Shown one piece after another: positions 17,060 through 25,036 of a stretch of DNA of 64,000 bases. The stretch covers positions 5,215,501 through 5,279,500 of the forward strand of contig NZ_CP060131.1 in NCBI RefSeq assembly GCF_014235185.1, given 5' to 3'. Below the pieces are notes generated by a model that ran no database searches, was not told the DNA's origin, and saw only the letters and a program-made list of their open reading frames with translations. Position numbers and translations under genes: made by a program. How positions within the stretch are numbered: position 1 is the stretch's first letter; every line of letters begins with the position of its first letter. Origin of the DNA: Pseudonocardia petroleophila. GTDB taxonomy: Bacteria > Actinomycetota > Actinomycetes > Mycobacteriales > Pseudonocardiaceae.

Positions 17060-17776
17060 TCAGGCCACCCCGAGCAGCCGCTGCGCGGTGTCCGGGTCGC
17101 GCCGGAAGTCGGCGGTCGGGACGCGGTGCACGATCTCGCCGCGGGCCATCACCGCCACCTCGTCGGCGACGCCGAACGCGAGGTGCAGGTCCTGCTCGAC
17201 GAGCAGCACGGCCACGCCCTCGGCGCGCATCGTCGTGATCACCCCGCCGATCTGCTCGACGATCGCGGGCGCGAGGCCGTCGGACGGCTCGTCGAGCAGC
17301 ACCAGCCGCGGGTTCGTCAGCAGGGCGCGGGCGACGGCGAGCATCTGCTGCTCCCCGCCGGAGAGCTGCCCGGCGAGCTGCCTGCGCCGCTCCTTCAGCC
17401 GGGGCAGGAGGTCGAGGATGCCGTCGACGGTCCAGGTCGCGCTGTGCCGATGTCCGGGCCGCGACCGGGACGACAGCGACAGGTGCTCCCCCACCGTCAG
17501 CGTCGACCACACCCGCCGCCCCTGCGCCACGAGCGCCACCCCCGCCTTCGCGATCACGTCGGCGCGGCGCCCCGCGAGCTCCACCCCGTCGACGGTGATC
17601 GAGCCCGAGGTGACGGGCACGAGCCCGGCGAGCGTCATGACCAGCGTCGACTTGCCGGCGCCGTTGCGCCCGAGCAGCGCCAGCGTCGCCCCGGCGTCGA
17701 GGTCGAGGTCGACGCCGGACAGCACGGTGCTGCGGTCGTAGCCGGACACCAGGTCCCGCACGGAGAGGAACGTCAT
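17060..17776 (-). CDS. branched-chain-amino-acid-type ABC transporter ATPase, LivF-like (system 1)
   Basis: 238-residue ABC ATPase that couples ATP hydrolysis to import through the LivH/LivM-type pore. It has Walker A LLGRNGAGKSTL, Q-loop region VAQGRRVWSTLTV (the LivF-type P/A-x-GRR-x-F/W motif), signature QLSGGEQQMLAVARAL, Walker B LVLLDEPSDGL and the switch region VLLVEQDLHLAF. The start, ATG at 17776, overlaps the LivG-like stop as ATGA. Last gene of a five-gene operon running 21614 to 17060. The substrate is not certain; such systems import branched-chain amino acids, amides or urea. Confidence 0.92.
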   Translation of the reverse strand: MTFLSVRDLVSGYDRSTVLSGVDLDLDAGATLALLGRNGAGKSTLVMTLAGLVPVTSGSITVDGVELAGRRADVIAKAGVALVAQGRRVWSTLTVGEHLSLSSRSRPGHRHSATWTVDGILDLLPRLKERRRQLAGQLSGGEQQMLAVARALLTNPRLVLLDEPSDGLAPAIVEQIGGVITTMRAEGVAVLLVEQDLHLAFGVADEVAVMARGEIVHRVPTADFRRDPDTAQRLLGVA

Positions 17777-18534
17777 CGGGTGAACAGCTCCTCGCGGCGA
17801 CCCGCGCCGAGGTAGGCCTCGCGGACGGCGTCGCTCGCCCGCACGTCGGCCGGGGTGCCCGACAGCAGCACCCGGCCCAGGTGCAGCACGGTGACGGAGT
17901 CGGCGAGGGCGAACACCAGGTCCAGGTCGTGCTCGACGAACAGCACGGTGATCTCCGCAGGCAGCCCGGAGAGCAGCTCGACGAGCCGGGACCGCTCGGC
18001 GGGCGACATGCCCGCGGCGGGCTCGTCGAGCAGGAGCAGCGACGGCCGGCAGGCCAGCGCGAGCGCGACCTCCAGCTGCTTGCGCTCGCCGTGCGACAGC
18101 GACGGCACGCCCGCGTCGCCGCGGCCGGACAGCCCGACGTCGGCGAGCAGCTCCTCGGCCCGCTCGCGCAGCCCCGGCTCGCGGCGCGGCCACGGCCGGA
18201 TCGCGCCGCCCGGGCCGTGGCGGCGCAGCGCGAGGGTGAGCGTCTCCACCGCCGTCATCGAGGAGAACAGGCTGGAGTGCTGCAGCGTCTGGCTCATCCC
18301 CAGCCGGCTGCGCCTCACCTCGGACAGACCGGTGACGTCACGGCCGGCGAGCTCGACCCGGCCGGTCTCGGCCGTCATCGTGCCGGTGACCAGCTTGAAC
18401 AGCGTCGACTTGCCGGCCCCGTTCGGGCCGATCAGCGCGTGCCGCGCCCCGGGCTCGACCACCAGGTCGACCGCGTCGACGGCCCGCAGCGCACCGAAGG
18501 ACCGGCCGACCCCGGTGCACGTGAGCGCGCTCAT
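17773..18534 (-). CDS. branched-chain-type ABC transporter ATPase, LivG-like (system 1)
   Basis: 253 residues. Walker A ALIGPNGAGKSTLFKLVTG, signature SLSHGERKQLEVALAL (SHG rather than the usual SGG, as in many LivG/urea-type ATPases), Walker B LLLLDEPAAGMSPAE and H-loop VLFVEHDLDLVF. The AAGM after Walker B and the C-terminal VREAYLGAG are typical of LivG. ATG at 18534 overlaps the permease stop as ATGA. Pairs with the LivF-like subunit at 17060-17776. Confidence 0.93.
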   Translation of the reverse strand: MSALTCTGVGRSFGALRAVDAVDLVVEPGARHALIGPNGAGKSTLFKLVTGTMTAETGRVELAGRDVTGLSEVRRSRLGMSQTLQHSSLFSSMTAVETLTLALRRHGPGGAIRPWPRREPGLRERAEELLADVGLSGRGDAGVPSLSHGERKQLEVALALACRPSLLLLDEPAAGMSPAERSRLVELLSGLPAEITVLFVEHDLDLVFALADSVTVLHLGRVLLSGTPADVRASDAVREAYLGAGRREELFTR

Positions 18535-19535
18535 CGCGTCCTCCCCAGCAACCCGGCCGCCCCGCGCGGCAGCAGGTAGACGACGACCACGAACACGATC
18601 CCCAGCACCAGCGGGCCGTGCCCGTCCAGCGTCGGCCCCAGCGCGTCGCGGACGACGACCACGAGCGCCGCGCCCAGGCACGCCCCCCACAGCGACCCCG
18701 CGCCGCCGATGACCACGGCGAGCAGCATCAGCGAGGAGATGAGGAACCCGACGTCGGCGGTGGACACCAGCCGCTGCTGCGCCACGAGCAGCGACCCCGC
18801 CATCCCCGCCACCCCGCCGGCCAGCACGAACACCGCGTACTTGTACAGCGAGGTGGAGTAGCCGAGCGCGCGCATCCGCGGCTCGTTGTCGCGGATGCCG
18901 CGCAGCGCGTCGCCGAACGGGGACCGGGCCACGACCCAGACCAGCGCGAAGCCGAGCACGAACACCAGCAGCACGTACCAGTGGGTGAACCCGGCGTTGG
19001 CCAGCGGCTCCCCGCCCACCCGCACCGCGGGTACGCCGGTCAGGCCGTTCGCGCCGCCGGTCACCGACTCCCAGGAGTTGGCGACCTGCCCGACCAGCTC
19101 GCCGATGGCCAGCGTCAGCATGAGGAAGAAGACCCCGGCCGAGCGGACGGTGATCCAGCCGGTCAGCGCGGCCGCGAGCGCGCCGACGCCCGCACCGACG
19201 AGGAGCGGGACCGGGGCCTGCGCGGTGACGTGGATCGACACCCACCCCGCCGCGTACGCCCCGGAGCCGAAGTAGGCGGCGTGCCCGAGCGAGGGCAGCC
19301 CGGTGACGCCGACGAGCAGGTCCAGGCTCACCGCGAACAGCGCGAACACCAGCACGCGGCTCAGCGTGGAGGTGGCGAACGGGGCCAGGAACAGCGGTGC
19401 CGCGGCCAGCACGACGAGCACGGCGACGGCGACGTACCGGCCGTACGCGCGCCCGGTCCCGCCCGGGGCGGTCGCGGGTGCGGGGGGTCCGGCCGCGCCC
19501 GGCTCGGTGCGCGGGGCCTGCTGATCGGCCGTCAC
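18531..19535 (-). CDS. branched-chain-type ABC permease, LivM-like (system 1)
   Basis: 334 residues with about nine hydrophobic helices after a Pro/Ala-rich, roughly 30-residue cytoplasmic head. The LivM signature GYSTSLYKYAVFVLAGGVAGMAGSLL and the preceding ALRGIRDNEPRMRALG are clear. GTG at 19535 overlaps the LivH-like stop (GTGA). Forms the heterodimeric pore with LivH. Length is ordinary, unlike the enlarged LivM of the second system at 57367-59121. Confidence 0.92.
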   Translation of the reverse strand: MTADQQAPRTEPGAAGPPAPATAPGGTGRAYGRYVAVAVLVVLAAAPLFLAPFATSTLSRVLVFALFAVSLDLLVGVTGLPSLGHAAYFGSGAYAAGWVSIHVTAQAPVPLLVGAGVGALAAALTGWITVRSAGVFFLMLTLAIGELVGQVANSWESVTGGANGLTGVPAVRVGGEPLANAGFTHWYVLLVFVLGFALVWVVARSPFGDALRGIRDNEPRMRALGYSTSLYKYAVFVLAGGVAGMAGSLLVAQQRLVSTADVGFLISSLMLLAVVIGGAGSLWGACLGAALVVVVRDALGPTLDGHGPLVLGIVFVVVVYLLPRGAAGLLGRTR

Positions 19536-20389
19536 CGCGCCACCGCCCGCGTCCCGAACAGCCCCTGCGGCCGCAGCACCAGCACCAGCGCCAGCGCGCC
19601 GAACAGCACGAACGAGGCGAAGTCCGGCAGCAGCACGCGCCCGACGGTGTCGATCTGCCCGATCACCAGCGCCCCCACCAGCGCGCCGCGCACCGACCCG
19701 AGCCCGCCGATCACGACGACGACCAGCGCGAGGATCAGCACGGTGGCGTCGAGGCCGGGGCGGGCGCCGTAGATCGGCCCGCCCAGCACGCCCGCGACCG
19801 TCGCCAGCACCGACCCGACCGCGAACACCGCCCCCTTGACCAGCCGGTTGTCGATCCCGAGCGTCGCCACCATCTCGCGGTCGGCGACGGTGGCCCGGAC
19901 CAGCGCGCCGACCCGCGTCCGGTCGACGACCAGGTAGACGGCGAGCGCGAGCACCGCCCCGATGACGATGATCAGCAGCCGGTAGGTCGGGTACACCGCG
20001 CCGAGCACCGAGACCGAGCCGTCGAGCCCGGGCGGGGCCGCGGCCGACAGCGGGTCGTCGCCGAACACGATGATCAGCAGCTCCGCCGCGATGAGGGCGA
20101 CGCCGAGCGTGAGCAGCGCCTGGTCGAGGTGCGAGCGCTTGCGCAGCGGCTCGGTCATCAGCGACAGCAGCACGCCGGCGGCCAGCCCGCCGACCGCGGC
20201 GAGCCCGAGCGCGCCGAGGAACCCGCCCCAGCTGCCCGCGAGCGTCGCGCCGAGGTAGGCCCCGAGCAGGAACAGCGCGCCGTGGGCGAGGTTGAGGACG
20301 TCCATCATCCCGAAGACGAGCGAGAGCCCGACCGCGAGGATGAACAGCAGGAACCCGATCGCGACGCCGTTGAGGATGCTGACCAGCAC
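19532..20389 (-). CDS. branched-chain-type ABC permease, LivH-like (system 1)
   Basis: 285 residues, about eight helices, starting MLVSILNGVAIGFLLFILAVG. Family features are GMMDVLNLAHGALFLLGAYLG near the N-terminus and RATVADREMVATLGIDNRLVKG in the cytoplasmic loop, which contacts the ATPases. It ends VLRPQGLFG, the conserved LivH tail. GTG at 20389 is 5 bases after the stop of the binding-protein gene. Second gene of the livKHMGF-like operon. Confidence 0.93.
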   Translation of the reverse strand: MLVSILNGVAIGFLLFILAVGLSLVFGMMDVLNLAHGALFLLGAYLGATLAGSWGGFLGALGLAAVGGLAAGVLLSLMTEPLRKRSHLDQALLTLGVALIAAELLIIVFGDDPLSAAAPPGLDGSVSVLGAVYPTYRLLIIVIGAVLALAVYLVVDRTRVGALVRATVADREMVATLGIDNRLVKGAVFAVGSVLATVAGVLGGPIYGARPGLDATVLILALVVVVIGGLGSVRGALVGALVIGQIDTVGRVLLPDFASFVLFGALALVLVLRPQGLFGTRAVAR

Positions 20390-20393
20390 GCGC

Positions 20394-21614
20394 TCAGCCC
20401 GGCTGGCTCTGCTGGCCGAGGTCCTCGACCACCGCGTTGACCAGCGTGCCGCCCGCGTCCTGGACGCTGCGCAGGTAGATGTTCTGGCGCGGGGTCTGGC
20501 CGTCGAACTCCCACGTGCCGCGCGGGCTGTCGTCGACGGCGCCGATGCCGCCGAGCGCGGTGGCCAGTGCGTCGCCGTCCAGGGCGGTGGCGGTGGCGAG
20601 CGCGCGGTTGAGCACGTTGGCCGCGTCCCAGGTCTGCACGGAGAAGGTGCTCGGCGCCTCGCCGTAGGCGGCCGTGTAGGACTCGACGAACGCGGTGTTG
20701 GCCGGGTTGTCGAGCTGGTCGGTGTAGTGCAGCGTCGTCTGCACGCCGAGGGCGGCCTGGCCCTGCTGCGCGAGGACGTTGCCCTCGGTGAGGAAGCCCG
20801 AGCCGTAGAGCGGGATCGACGCCGACAGCCCGAACTGCGCGTACTGCTGCACGAAGGTGATCGCCTCGGCGCCGGAGAAGAAGCAGAACGTGGCCTTCGC
20901 GCCGGAGCCCTGGATCGTGGAGAGGAAGGGCTGGTAGTCCGACGTGGTGCCGAACGGGCTCTTCGCCTCGCCCGCGATCGTGCCCCCGCCCGCGGTGTAG
21001 GCGGCCTTGAAGCCCTCGATGACCTCGGTGCCCGCCGCGTAGTCGGGGGCGATGAGGAACACGCCCTCGGCGAAGCCGGTCTCGGCGAGGTGCGTGCCCA
21101 TCGCGGCCGCGATCTGCGCGTTGGTGAACGAGGTGCGCCAGATGTAGGGGGTGCGGTCCGGCCCGGTCAGTGCGCCCGCGCCCGCGTTCGTGACGACGAG
21201 CAGCTTCTTCGACTCCGTCAGCAGGTCCTTGACGCCCAGCGCGGTGGCCGAGTTGACCAGGCCCACCACGACGTCCACGCCGTCCTGCTGGATGACCCGC
21301 TGCACGGCGGGCACGCCGGTCTGCGGGGTCTCCCCCTCGTCGACGGCGACGGTCTCGACGGTGTAGTCGCCGAACCGCCCGCCGTTGGAGTCGAGCCACA
21401 GGTTCCAGCCGCGGGTCATGTCCTCGCCCAGCGCCGCGTAGACGCCGGACTGCGGCACGACGAGGCCGACCTTGATCGCGCCGCCGCCCCCGCCCGCGGC
21501 CGGTGCCGAGCCGCCGCCCCCGACGCTGCTGCCGCACGCCGAGAGGACGGGAAGGGCGGCCGCGGCCCCGAACAGGCTGAGCAGGCGGCGGCGGGTGAGC
21601 GCGGGGTGCTCCAT
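20394..21614 (-). CDS. branched-chain-type ABC substrate-binding lipoprotein (system 1)
   Basis: 406 residues. The N-terminus has TRRRLLSLFGAAAALPVLSAC: an Arg-rich, possibly Tat-type export signal ending in a lipobox (LSAC), so the mature protein is membrane-anchored outside the cell. It then shows the periplasmic-binding fold type I pattern: VGLVVPQSGVYAALGEDMTRG, VDVVVGLVNSATALGV, PYIWRTSFTNAQIAAAMG and GWDAANVLNRA-like C-lobe text. ATG at 21614 is preceded by GAGGAG at 6-7 bases. A candidate sigma70-type promoter lies at 21682-21710. First gene of the operon; the ligand is not predictable. Confidence 0.92.
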   Translation of the reverse strand: MEHPALTRRRLLSLFGAAAALPVLSACGSSVGGGGSAPAAGGGGGAIKVGLVVPQSGVYAALGEDMTRGWNLWLDSNGGRFGDYTVETVAVDEGETPQTGVPAVQRVIQQDGVDVVVGLVNSATALGVKDLLTESKKLLVVTNAGAGALTGPDRTPYIWRTSFTNAQIAAAMGTHLAETGFAEGVFLIAPDYAAGTEVIEGFKAAYTAGGGTIAGEAKSPFGTTSDYQPFLSTIQGSGAKATFCFFSGAEAITFVQQYAQFGLSASIPLYGSGFLTEGNVLAQQGQAALGVQTTLHYTDQLDNPANTAFVESYTAAYGEAPSTFSVQTWDAANVLNRALATATALDGDALATALGGIGAVDDSPRGTWEFDGQTPRQNIYLRSVQDAGGTLVNAVVEDLGQQSQPG

Positions 21615-21681
21615 GTCGGGACTCCTCGGTGAGTGACCGGTGGTGCTGGGACGTTCTACAGATGGGGAGCGAACCGGACGG

Positions 21682-21710
21682 ATCGTGTAGTGCTGGCCCG
21701 GGCTTGTCAA
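21682..21710 (-). promoter_or_regulatory. sigma70-type promoter of the first ABC operon
   Basis: On the minus strand TTGACA (21710-21705) and CACGAT (21687-21682) are separated by 17 bases. This is the best -35/-10 pair I see in the window. The transcript would begin near 21675, giving a leader of about 60 bases before the binding-protein ATG at 21614. Confidence 0.6.
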
Positions 21711-21718
21711 CGGATCGC

Positions 21719-21749
21719 GTGACGACCGGAACCCGATCGTGACGACCGG
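21719..21749. repeat. two 11-bp direct repeats, 20 bp apart, in the divergent promoter region
   Basis: GTGACGACCGG occurs at 21719-21729 and 21739-21749, a 20-bp period, so both copies face the same side of the helix. They sit between the operon promoter and the MBL gene, just upstream of the -35, where an activator or repressor would bind. The cognate protein is unknown. Confidence 0.45.
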
Positions 21750-21792
21750 CCCCACCCGCCCCGGGACTCCTCCGTCGGCCCTCCGTCCCCGT

Positions 21793-21798
21793 TACCCT
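21793..21798 (+). promoter_or_regulatory. -10 element TACCCT, leaderless start of MBL gene
   Basis: TACCCT is 6 bases before GTG 21805. There is no ribosome site. Identical in hexamer and spacing to the OsmC-like gene at 13464-13476. Confidence 0.5.
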
Positions 21799-21804
21799 GC
21801 CCGG

Positions 21805-22491
21805 GTGGACGTCCTCGAGAACTACTCCGGTCACACCGATCCCGGCGGCCCCGCGGCCCGCCGCGAGCTCGACGCGCTGACCATCACGAAGCTCTCCGTC
21901 GGCCCGATGGACAACAACGCGTTCCTGCTCGTGTGCCGGGCCACCGGCGAGGCGCTGCTGCTCGACGCGGCCAACGACGCCGAGCGGCTCGCCGACCTCA
22001 TCGGCTCCGGCGACGACCGGCCCGCCCTGCACACGCTGGTCACCTCCCACCGCCACGCCGACCACTGGCAGGCCCTCGGCGCGGTCGCGGGCATGTTCCA
22101 GCCGCACCTGATCGCCCACCCGATCGACGCCCCCGAGCTGCCGATCCCGATGGACGAGCTCGTCGAGCACGGCGACACGATCCGGTTCGGGCGCATCGAG
22201 CTGGAGGTCATCCACCTGCGCGGGCACACGCAGGGCTCGATCGCACTGCTCTACCGCGGCGCCGACCACCCGCACCTGTTCAGCGCCGACTCCCTGTTCC
22301 CCGGCGGGCCCGGCCGCACCTGGTCCGAGCCCGACTTCTGGTCGCTGGTGGCCGACCTCGAGGCCCGCGTGTTCGACGTCCTGCCCGACGACACCTGGGT
22401 CTACCCCGGCCACGGCGACGACACGACGCTCGGCAAGGAGCGCCCGTCGATCCCGGACTGGAAGGCCCGGGGCTGGGTCGACGAGAGCTGA
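21805..22491 (+). CDS. MBL-fold metallo-hydrolase
   Basis: 228 residues, cytoplasmic. The metallo-beta-lactamase fold is clear: the zinc motif appears as TSHRHADHWQALG (H-x-H-x-D-H), followed by the distal His in RGHTQGSIALLYRG, Asp in LFSADSLFPGGPGRT and His in YPGHGDDTTLG. This pattern resembles glyoxalase II-like hydrolases. GTG at 21805 (MDVLENYSGHTDPGG) is chosen over earlier codons because the upstream frame is unconserved and a -10 hexamer lies 6 bases before it. In many actinobacteria such a gene neighbours uvrA; here it is 9 kb away. Substrate not predictable. Confidence 0.85.
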   Translation: MDVLENYSGHTDPGGPAARRELDALTITKLSVGPMDNNAFLLVCRATGEALLLDAANDAERLADLIGSGDDRPALHTLVTSHRHADHWQALGAVAGMFQPHLIAHPIDAPELPIPMDELVEHGDTIRFGRIELEVIHLRGHTQGSIALLYRGADHPHLFSADSLFPGGPGRTWSEPDFWSLVADLEARVFDVLPDDTWVYPGHGDDTTLGKERPSIPDWKARGWVDES

Positions 22492-22502
22492 GGCGTCCGG
22501 CC

Positions 22503-22517
22503 CGGCCCGGCGGGCCG
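22503..22517 (+). terminator. short GC hairpin after MBL gene
   Basis: CGGCCC and GGGCCG pair around GGC, 12 bases after the MBL stop. It is a plausible weak terminator separating it from the importer operon; no U-tract. Confidence 0.35.
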
Positions 22518-22562
22518 TCCCCACCACGAACGGCAACAGGTCGGCAACACCGGCGTCATCCG

Positions 22563-22574
22563 GACTGCGCAGTC
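22563..22574. promoter_or_regulatory. 12-bp palindrome upstream of the TauABC/ThiXYZ-like importer
   Basis: GACTGCGCAGTC is a perfect palindrome 36-47 bases before ATG 22610. A second pair of arms, TTCCC and GGGAA, follows between it and the start codon. I see no TPP-riboswitch core (no CTGAGA box) in this leader. An operator is plausible; the regulator is unknown. Confidence 0.35.
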
Positions 22575-22609
22575 TTCCCTTTCCACGGATCGGGAAGGAC
22601 CCTGCACGG

Positions 22610-23491
22610 ATGGTCTGGGCACGGATGGGTCGGGCGCGCACGGCGCTGAGCGCGGTGGTCGCGTTCGCGCTGCTGGTCGGGGTGTGGGAGCTGGCCAAGG
22701 CGGTGCTGCCGGACGCGGGGGTGAGCATCGGGGACACCCGGGTCCTCCCCCGCACCGACGACGCGGCGATGCCGCACGTCTGGACCGTGCTGACGCGGCT
22801 CGGCGAGCCCGAGGTGGCCGGGGCGGCGGCGCAGCGGACGGTCGGCGAGGCCGTCGCGGCCGGCTCGCTGTTCACCCTCGGGCTGGCCATGGGCGGGCTC
22901 CTGATCGGCGGGGTGCTCGGCGCGGCGCTGGCGCTGGCGATGGCCCGCTCCGGGCTGCTGGAGCGGGCCCTGCTGCCGTGGATCGTGCTGTCGCAGACCG
23001 TGCCGCTGATCGCGATCGCGCCGCTCGTCGCCGGGTGGGGCGGGAAGATCGCGATCTTCGGGCAGCCGTGGCAGCCCTGGACCAGCGTCATGGTCATCTC
23101 CTCCTACCTGGCGTTCTTCCCGATCGCGGTCGGGATGCTGCGCGGGCTGACCTCCCCCCGGCGCGCCGATGTCGAGCTGTTCCGGTCACTGGCCGCCGGC
23201 TGGTGGACGACGCTGGTGCGGCTGCGGCTGCCCGCGTCGGTGCCGCACCTGCTGCCCGCGGTGCGGCTCGCGGCGGCCGCGGCGGTCGTCGGCGCGATCG
23301 TCGCCGAGATCTCCACCGGCACCCGCGGCGGCGTGGGCCGGCTGATCATCGAGTACGCGCAGTCGGCCACCGGCGACCCGTCGCGGATGTACACCGCGAT
23401 CCTCGGCGCCGCCGTGCTCGGGCTCGTCGCCGCCGCGGCCGTCGGGCTGCTGGACCTCGGGCTGCGCCGCTACCGCGGGAGCACCGCGTGA
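22610..23491 (+). CDS. ABC transporter permease (TauC/SsuC/ThiX-like)
   Basis: 293 residues, about six helices. The binding-protein-dependent permease signature is readable in the cytoplasmic loop: ELFRSLAAGWWTTLVRLRLPASVPHLLPAVRLAAAAAV, the EAA-like contact site for the ATPase. PWIVLSQTVPLIAIAPLVAGW is typical of the nitrate/taurine/HMP subgroup. ATG 22610 is used; ATG 22625 (MGRARTAL) is equally possible. First gene of permease-ATPase-permease-binding protein, with the next gene overlapping by GTGA. Confidence 0.88.
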   Translation: MVWARMGRARTALSAVVAFALLVGVWELAKAVLPDAGVSIGDTRVLPRTDDAAMPHVWTVLTRLGEPEVAGAAAQRTVGEAVAAGSLFTLGLAMGGLLIGGVLGAALALAMARSGLLERALLPWIVLSQTVPLIAIAPLVAGWGGKIAIFGQPWQPWTSVMVISSYLAFFPIAVGMLRGLTSPRRADVELFRSLAAGWWTTLVRLRLPASVPHLLPAVRLAAAAAVVGAIVAEISTGTRGGVGRLIIEYAQSATGDPSRMYTAILGAAVLGLVAAAAVGLLDLGLRRYRGSTA

Positions 23492-24270
23492 GCGGGCCCG
23501 CCGTCGAGCTGGTCGGCGTCGACAAGGTCTTCGGGCCGGTCCACGCCCTGGACGGCATCGAGCTGACGATCGGCGCGGGCGAGTTCGTGTCGCTGATCGG
23601 GCCGTCGGGGTGCGGGAAGTCGACGCTGCTGCGCGTCGTCGCCGACCTGGAGCAGCCGAGCGCAGGGACCGTGCGCGTCAGCGGCAAGCCCGCCGCGCAG
23701 GCCCGCCTGGACCAGGACTACGGCATCGCGTTCCAGCAGGCCGGGCTGCTGGAGTGGCGCAGCGTCGCGGAGAACGTCGAGCTGCCGCTGCACGTCCACG
23801 GCGTGCCGAAGGCGCAGCGCCGGGCGCGGGCGGCGGAGCTGCTGGAGATGGTGGGGCTCACCGAGTTCGCGCGGTCGCGGCCCGGGGAGCTCTCCGGCGG
23901 GATGCAGCAGCGCGTCGCGATCGCCCGCGCGCTCGCGCCGGAGCCGTCGCTGCTGCTCATGGACGAGCCCTTCGGCGCCCTGGACGAGATGACCCGCGAG
24001 CGGATGCAGGCCGAGCTGCTGCGGATCGCGGGCGAGACCGGCGCCGCGGTGCTGTTCGTGACGCACTCCATCCCGGAGGCCGTGGTGCTGTCGGACCGGG
24101 TGGTGATCATGTCGCCGCGGCCGGGACGGATCACCGGGGTCGTCACCGGGCGGCGCCCCGGCGCGAGCCCCGAGCTGGCCCCCGACGACGTGGAGGACGT
24201 GCGCGAGTCGGCCGCGTTCTTCACCGCGATCACCGACGTCCGCGAGGCGCTGCGCAAGGGGCACGAGTGA
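23488..24270 (+). CDS. ABC transporter ATPase (TauB/SsuB/ThiZ-like)
   Basis: 260 residues. Walker A LIGPSGCGKSTLLRVVADL, Q-loop AFQQAGLLEWRSV, signature ELSGGMQQRVAIARAL, Walker B LLLMDEPFGALDEMTRERMQ and H-loop VLFVTHSIPEAV. The DEPFGALDEMTR wording and SIPEAV are typical of the nitrate/sulfonate/HMP-precursor ATPases. The start is GTG at 23488 in a GTGA overlap with the permease. Energises both permeases of this operon. Confidence 0.93.
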   Translation: MSGPAVELVGVDKVFGPVHALDGIELTIGAGEFVSLIGPSGCGKSTLLRVVADLEQPSAGTVRVSGKPAAQARLDQDYGIAFQQAGLLEWRSVAENVELPLHVHGVPKAQRRARAAELLEMVGLTEFARSRPGELSGGMQQRVAIARALAPEPSLLLMDEPFGALDEMTRERMQAELLRIAGETGAAVLFVTHSIPEAVVLSDRVVIMSPRPGRITGVVTGRRPGASPELAPDDVEDVRESAAFFTAITDVREALRKGHE

Positions 24271-24280
24271 GGACCCGGCT

Positions 24281-25024
24281 GTGAGGAACTGGCTGCCGCC
24301 GCTCGCCTTCGGCGCGGGCGTGCTCGTGCTGTGGCAGGTGCTCGTCACGGCGCTGGCCGTGCCGTCGTTCCTGCTGCCCTCCCCCACCGCGATCGCGGGG
24401 CAGGTCGGCGCGCAGTTCGGCGTGATCGTCCCGACGGCGTCGGTGACGGGCGGCAACGCGCTGGCCGGGCTCGTCGCCGGGTTCGTGCTCGGCGTGGCGC
24501 TCGCGGTCCTCGCGGCCCGGTCCCGGCTCGTCCAGGAGCTCGCGACACCGGTCGTGCTCGCCGCGAGCGCGGTGCCCATCGTCGCGCTCGCCCCCGTCTT
24601 CACGACCCTGTTCGGCTCGACGACCGAGGTGCCGCGGCAGCTCGTCGTGACCGTCGTCGTCGTGGTGCCGGTGTTCGTCTCGACCGCCCGCGGGCTGCGG
24701 CAGGTCCAGCCCGTGCACGCCGACCTCATGACGGCGCTCGCCGCCACCCCGTGGCAGGCGTCGCGGTTCGTGCGGCTGCCCGGCGCCGTCCCGTACATCG
24801 TCACCGGCCTGCGCCTGGCCGCCCCGGCCGCGGTGATCGCGTCGATCGTCGCGGAGTACTTCGGCGGCCCGCAGAACGGGCTGGGCAGCCGGATCTCCTC
24901 GGCCGCGGCGAACACCGCGTACGCGCGGGCGTGGGCGTTCGTCGTCGCGGCGATCGCGCTCGGCCTGCTGTTCCACGTCGCCGGGCTGCTCCTGGAGCGG
25001 CTCGCCACCCGAACCCCCCGGTAG
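24281..25024 (+). CDS. ABC transporter permease (second, TauC/ThiX-like)
   Basis: 247 residues, about six helices (FGAGVLVLWQVLVTALAV, LVVTVVVVVPVFVSTARGLR). The loop DLMTALAATPWQASRFVRLPGAVPYIVTGLRLAAPAAV is the ATPase-contact motif. Having two different permease genes flanking one ATPase gene suggests a heterodimeric pore. GTG at 24281 starts it, 11 bases after the ATPase stop. Confidence 0.88.
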   Translation: MRNWLPPLAFGAGVLVLWQVLVTALAVPSFLLPSPTAIAGQVGAQFGVIVPTASVTGGNALAGLVAGFVLGVALAVLAARSRLVQELATPVVLAASAVPIVALAPVFTTLFGSTTEVPRQLVVTVVVVVPVFVSTARGLRQVQPVHADLMTALAATPWQASRFVRLPGAVPYIVTGLRLAAPAAVIASIVAEYFGGPQNGLGSRISSAAANTAYARAWAFVVAAIALGLLFHVAGLLLERLATRTPR

Positions 25025-25036
25025 AAGGAGAAACCC

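Noticed and set aside
19397..20440. Long Arg/Ala/Pro-rich ORFs opposite the Liv permeases and elsewhere (for example 3854-7237, 9720-12722, 32332-34269)
   Set aside because: They are antisense shadows of well-recognised genes in GC-rich DNA, with low-complexity protein and no domain signals.
22492..22609. TPP or FMN riboswitch before the NMT1-type importer
   Set aside because: I find no CTGAGA/ACC-type core or other conserved riboswitch segments in this leader.
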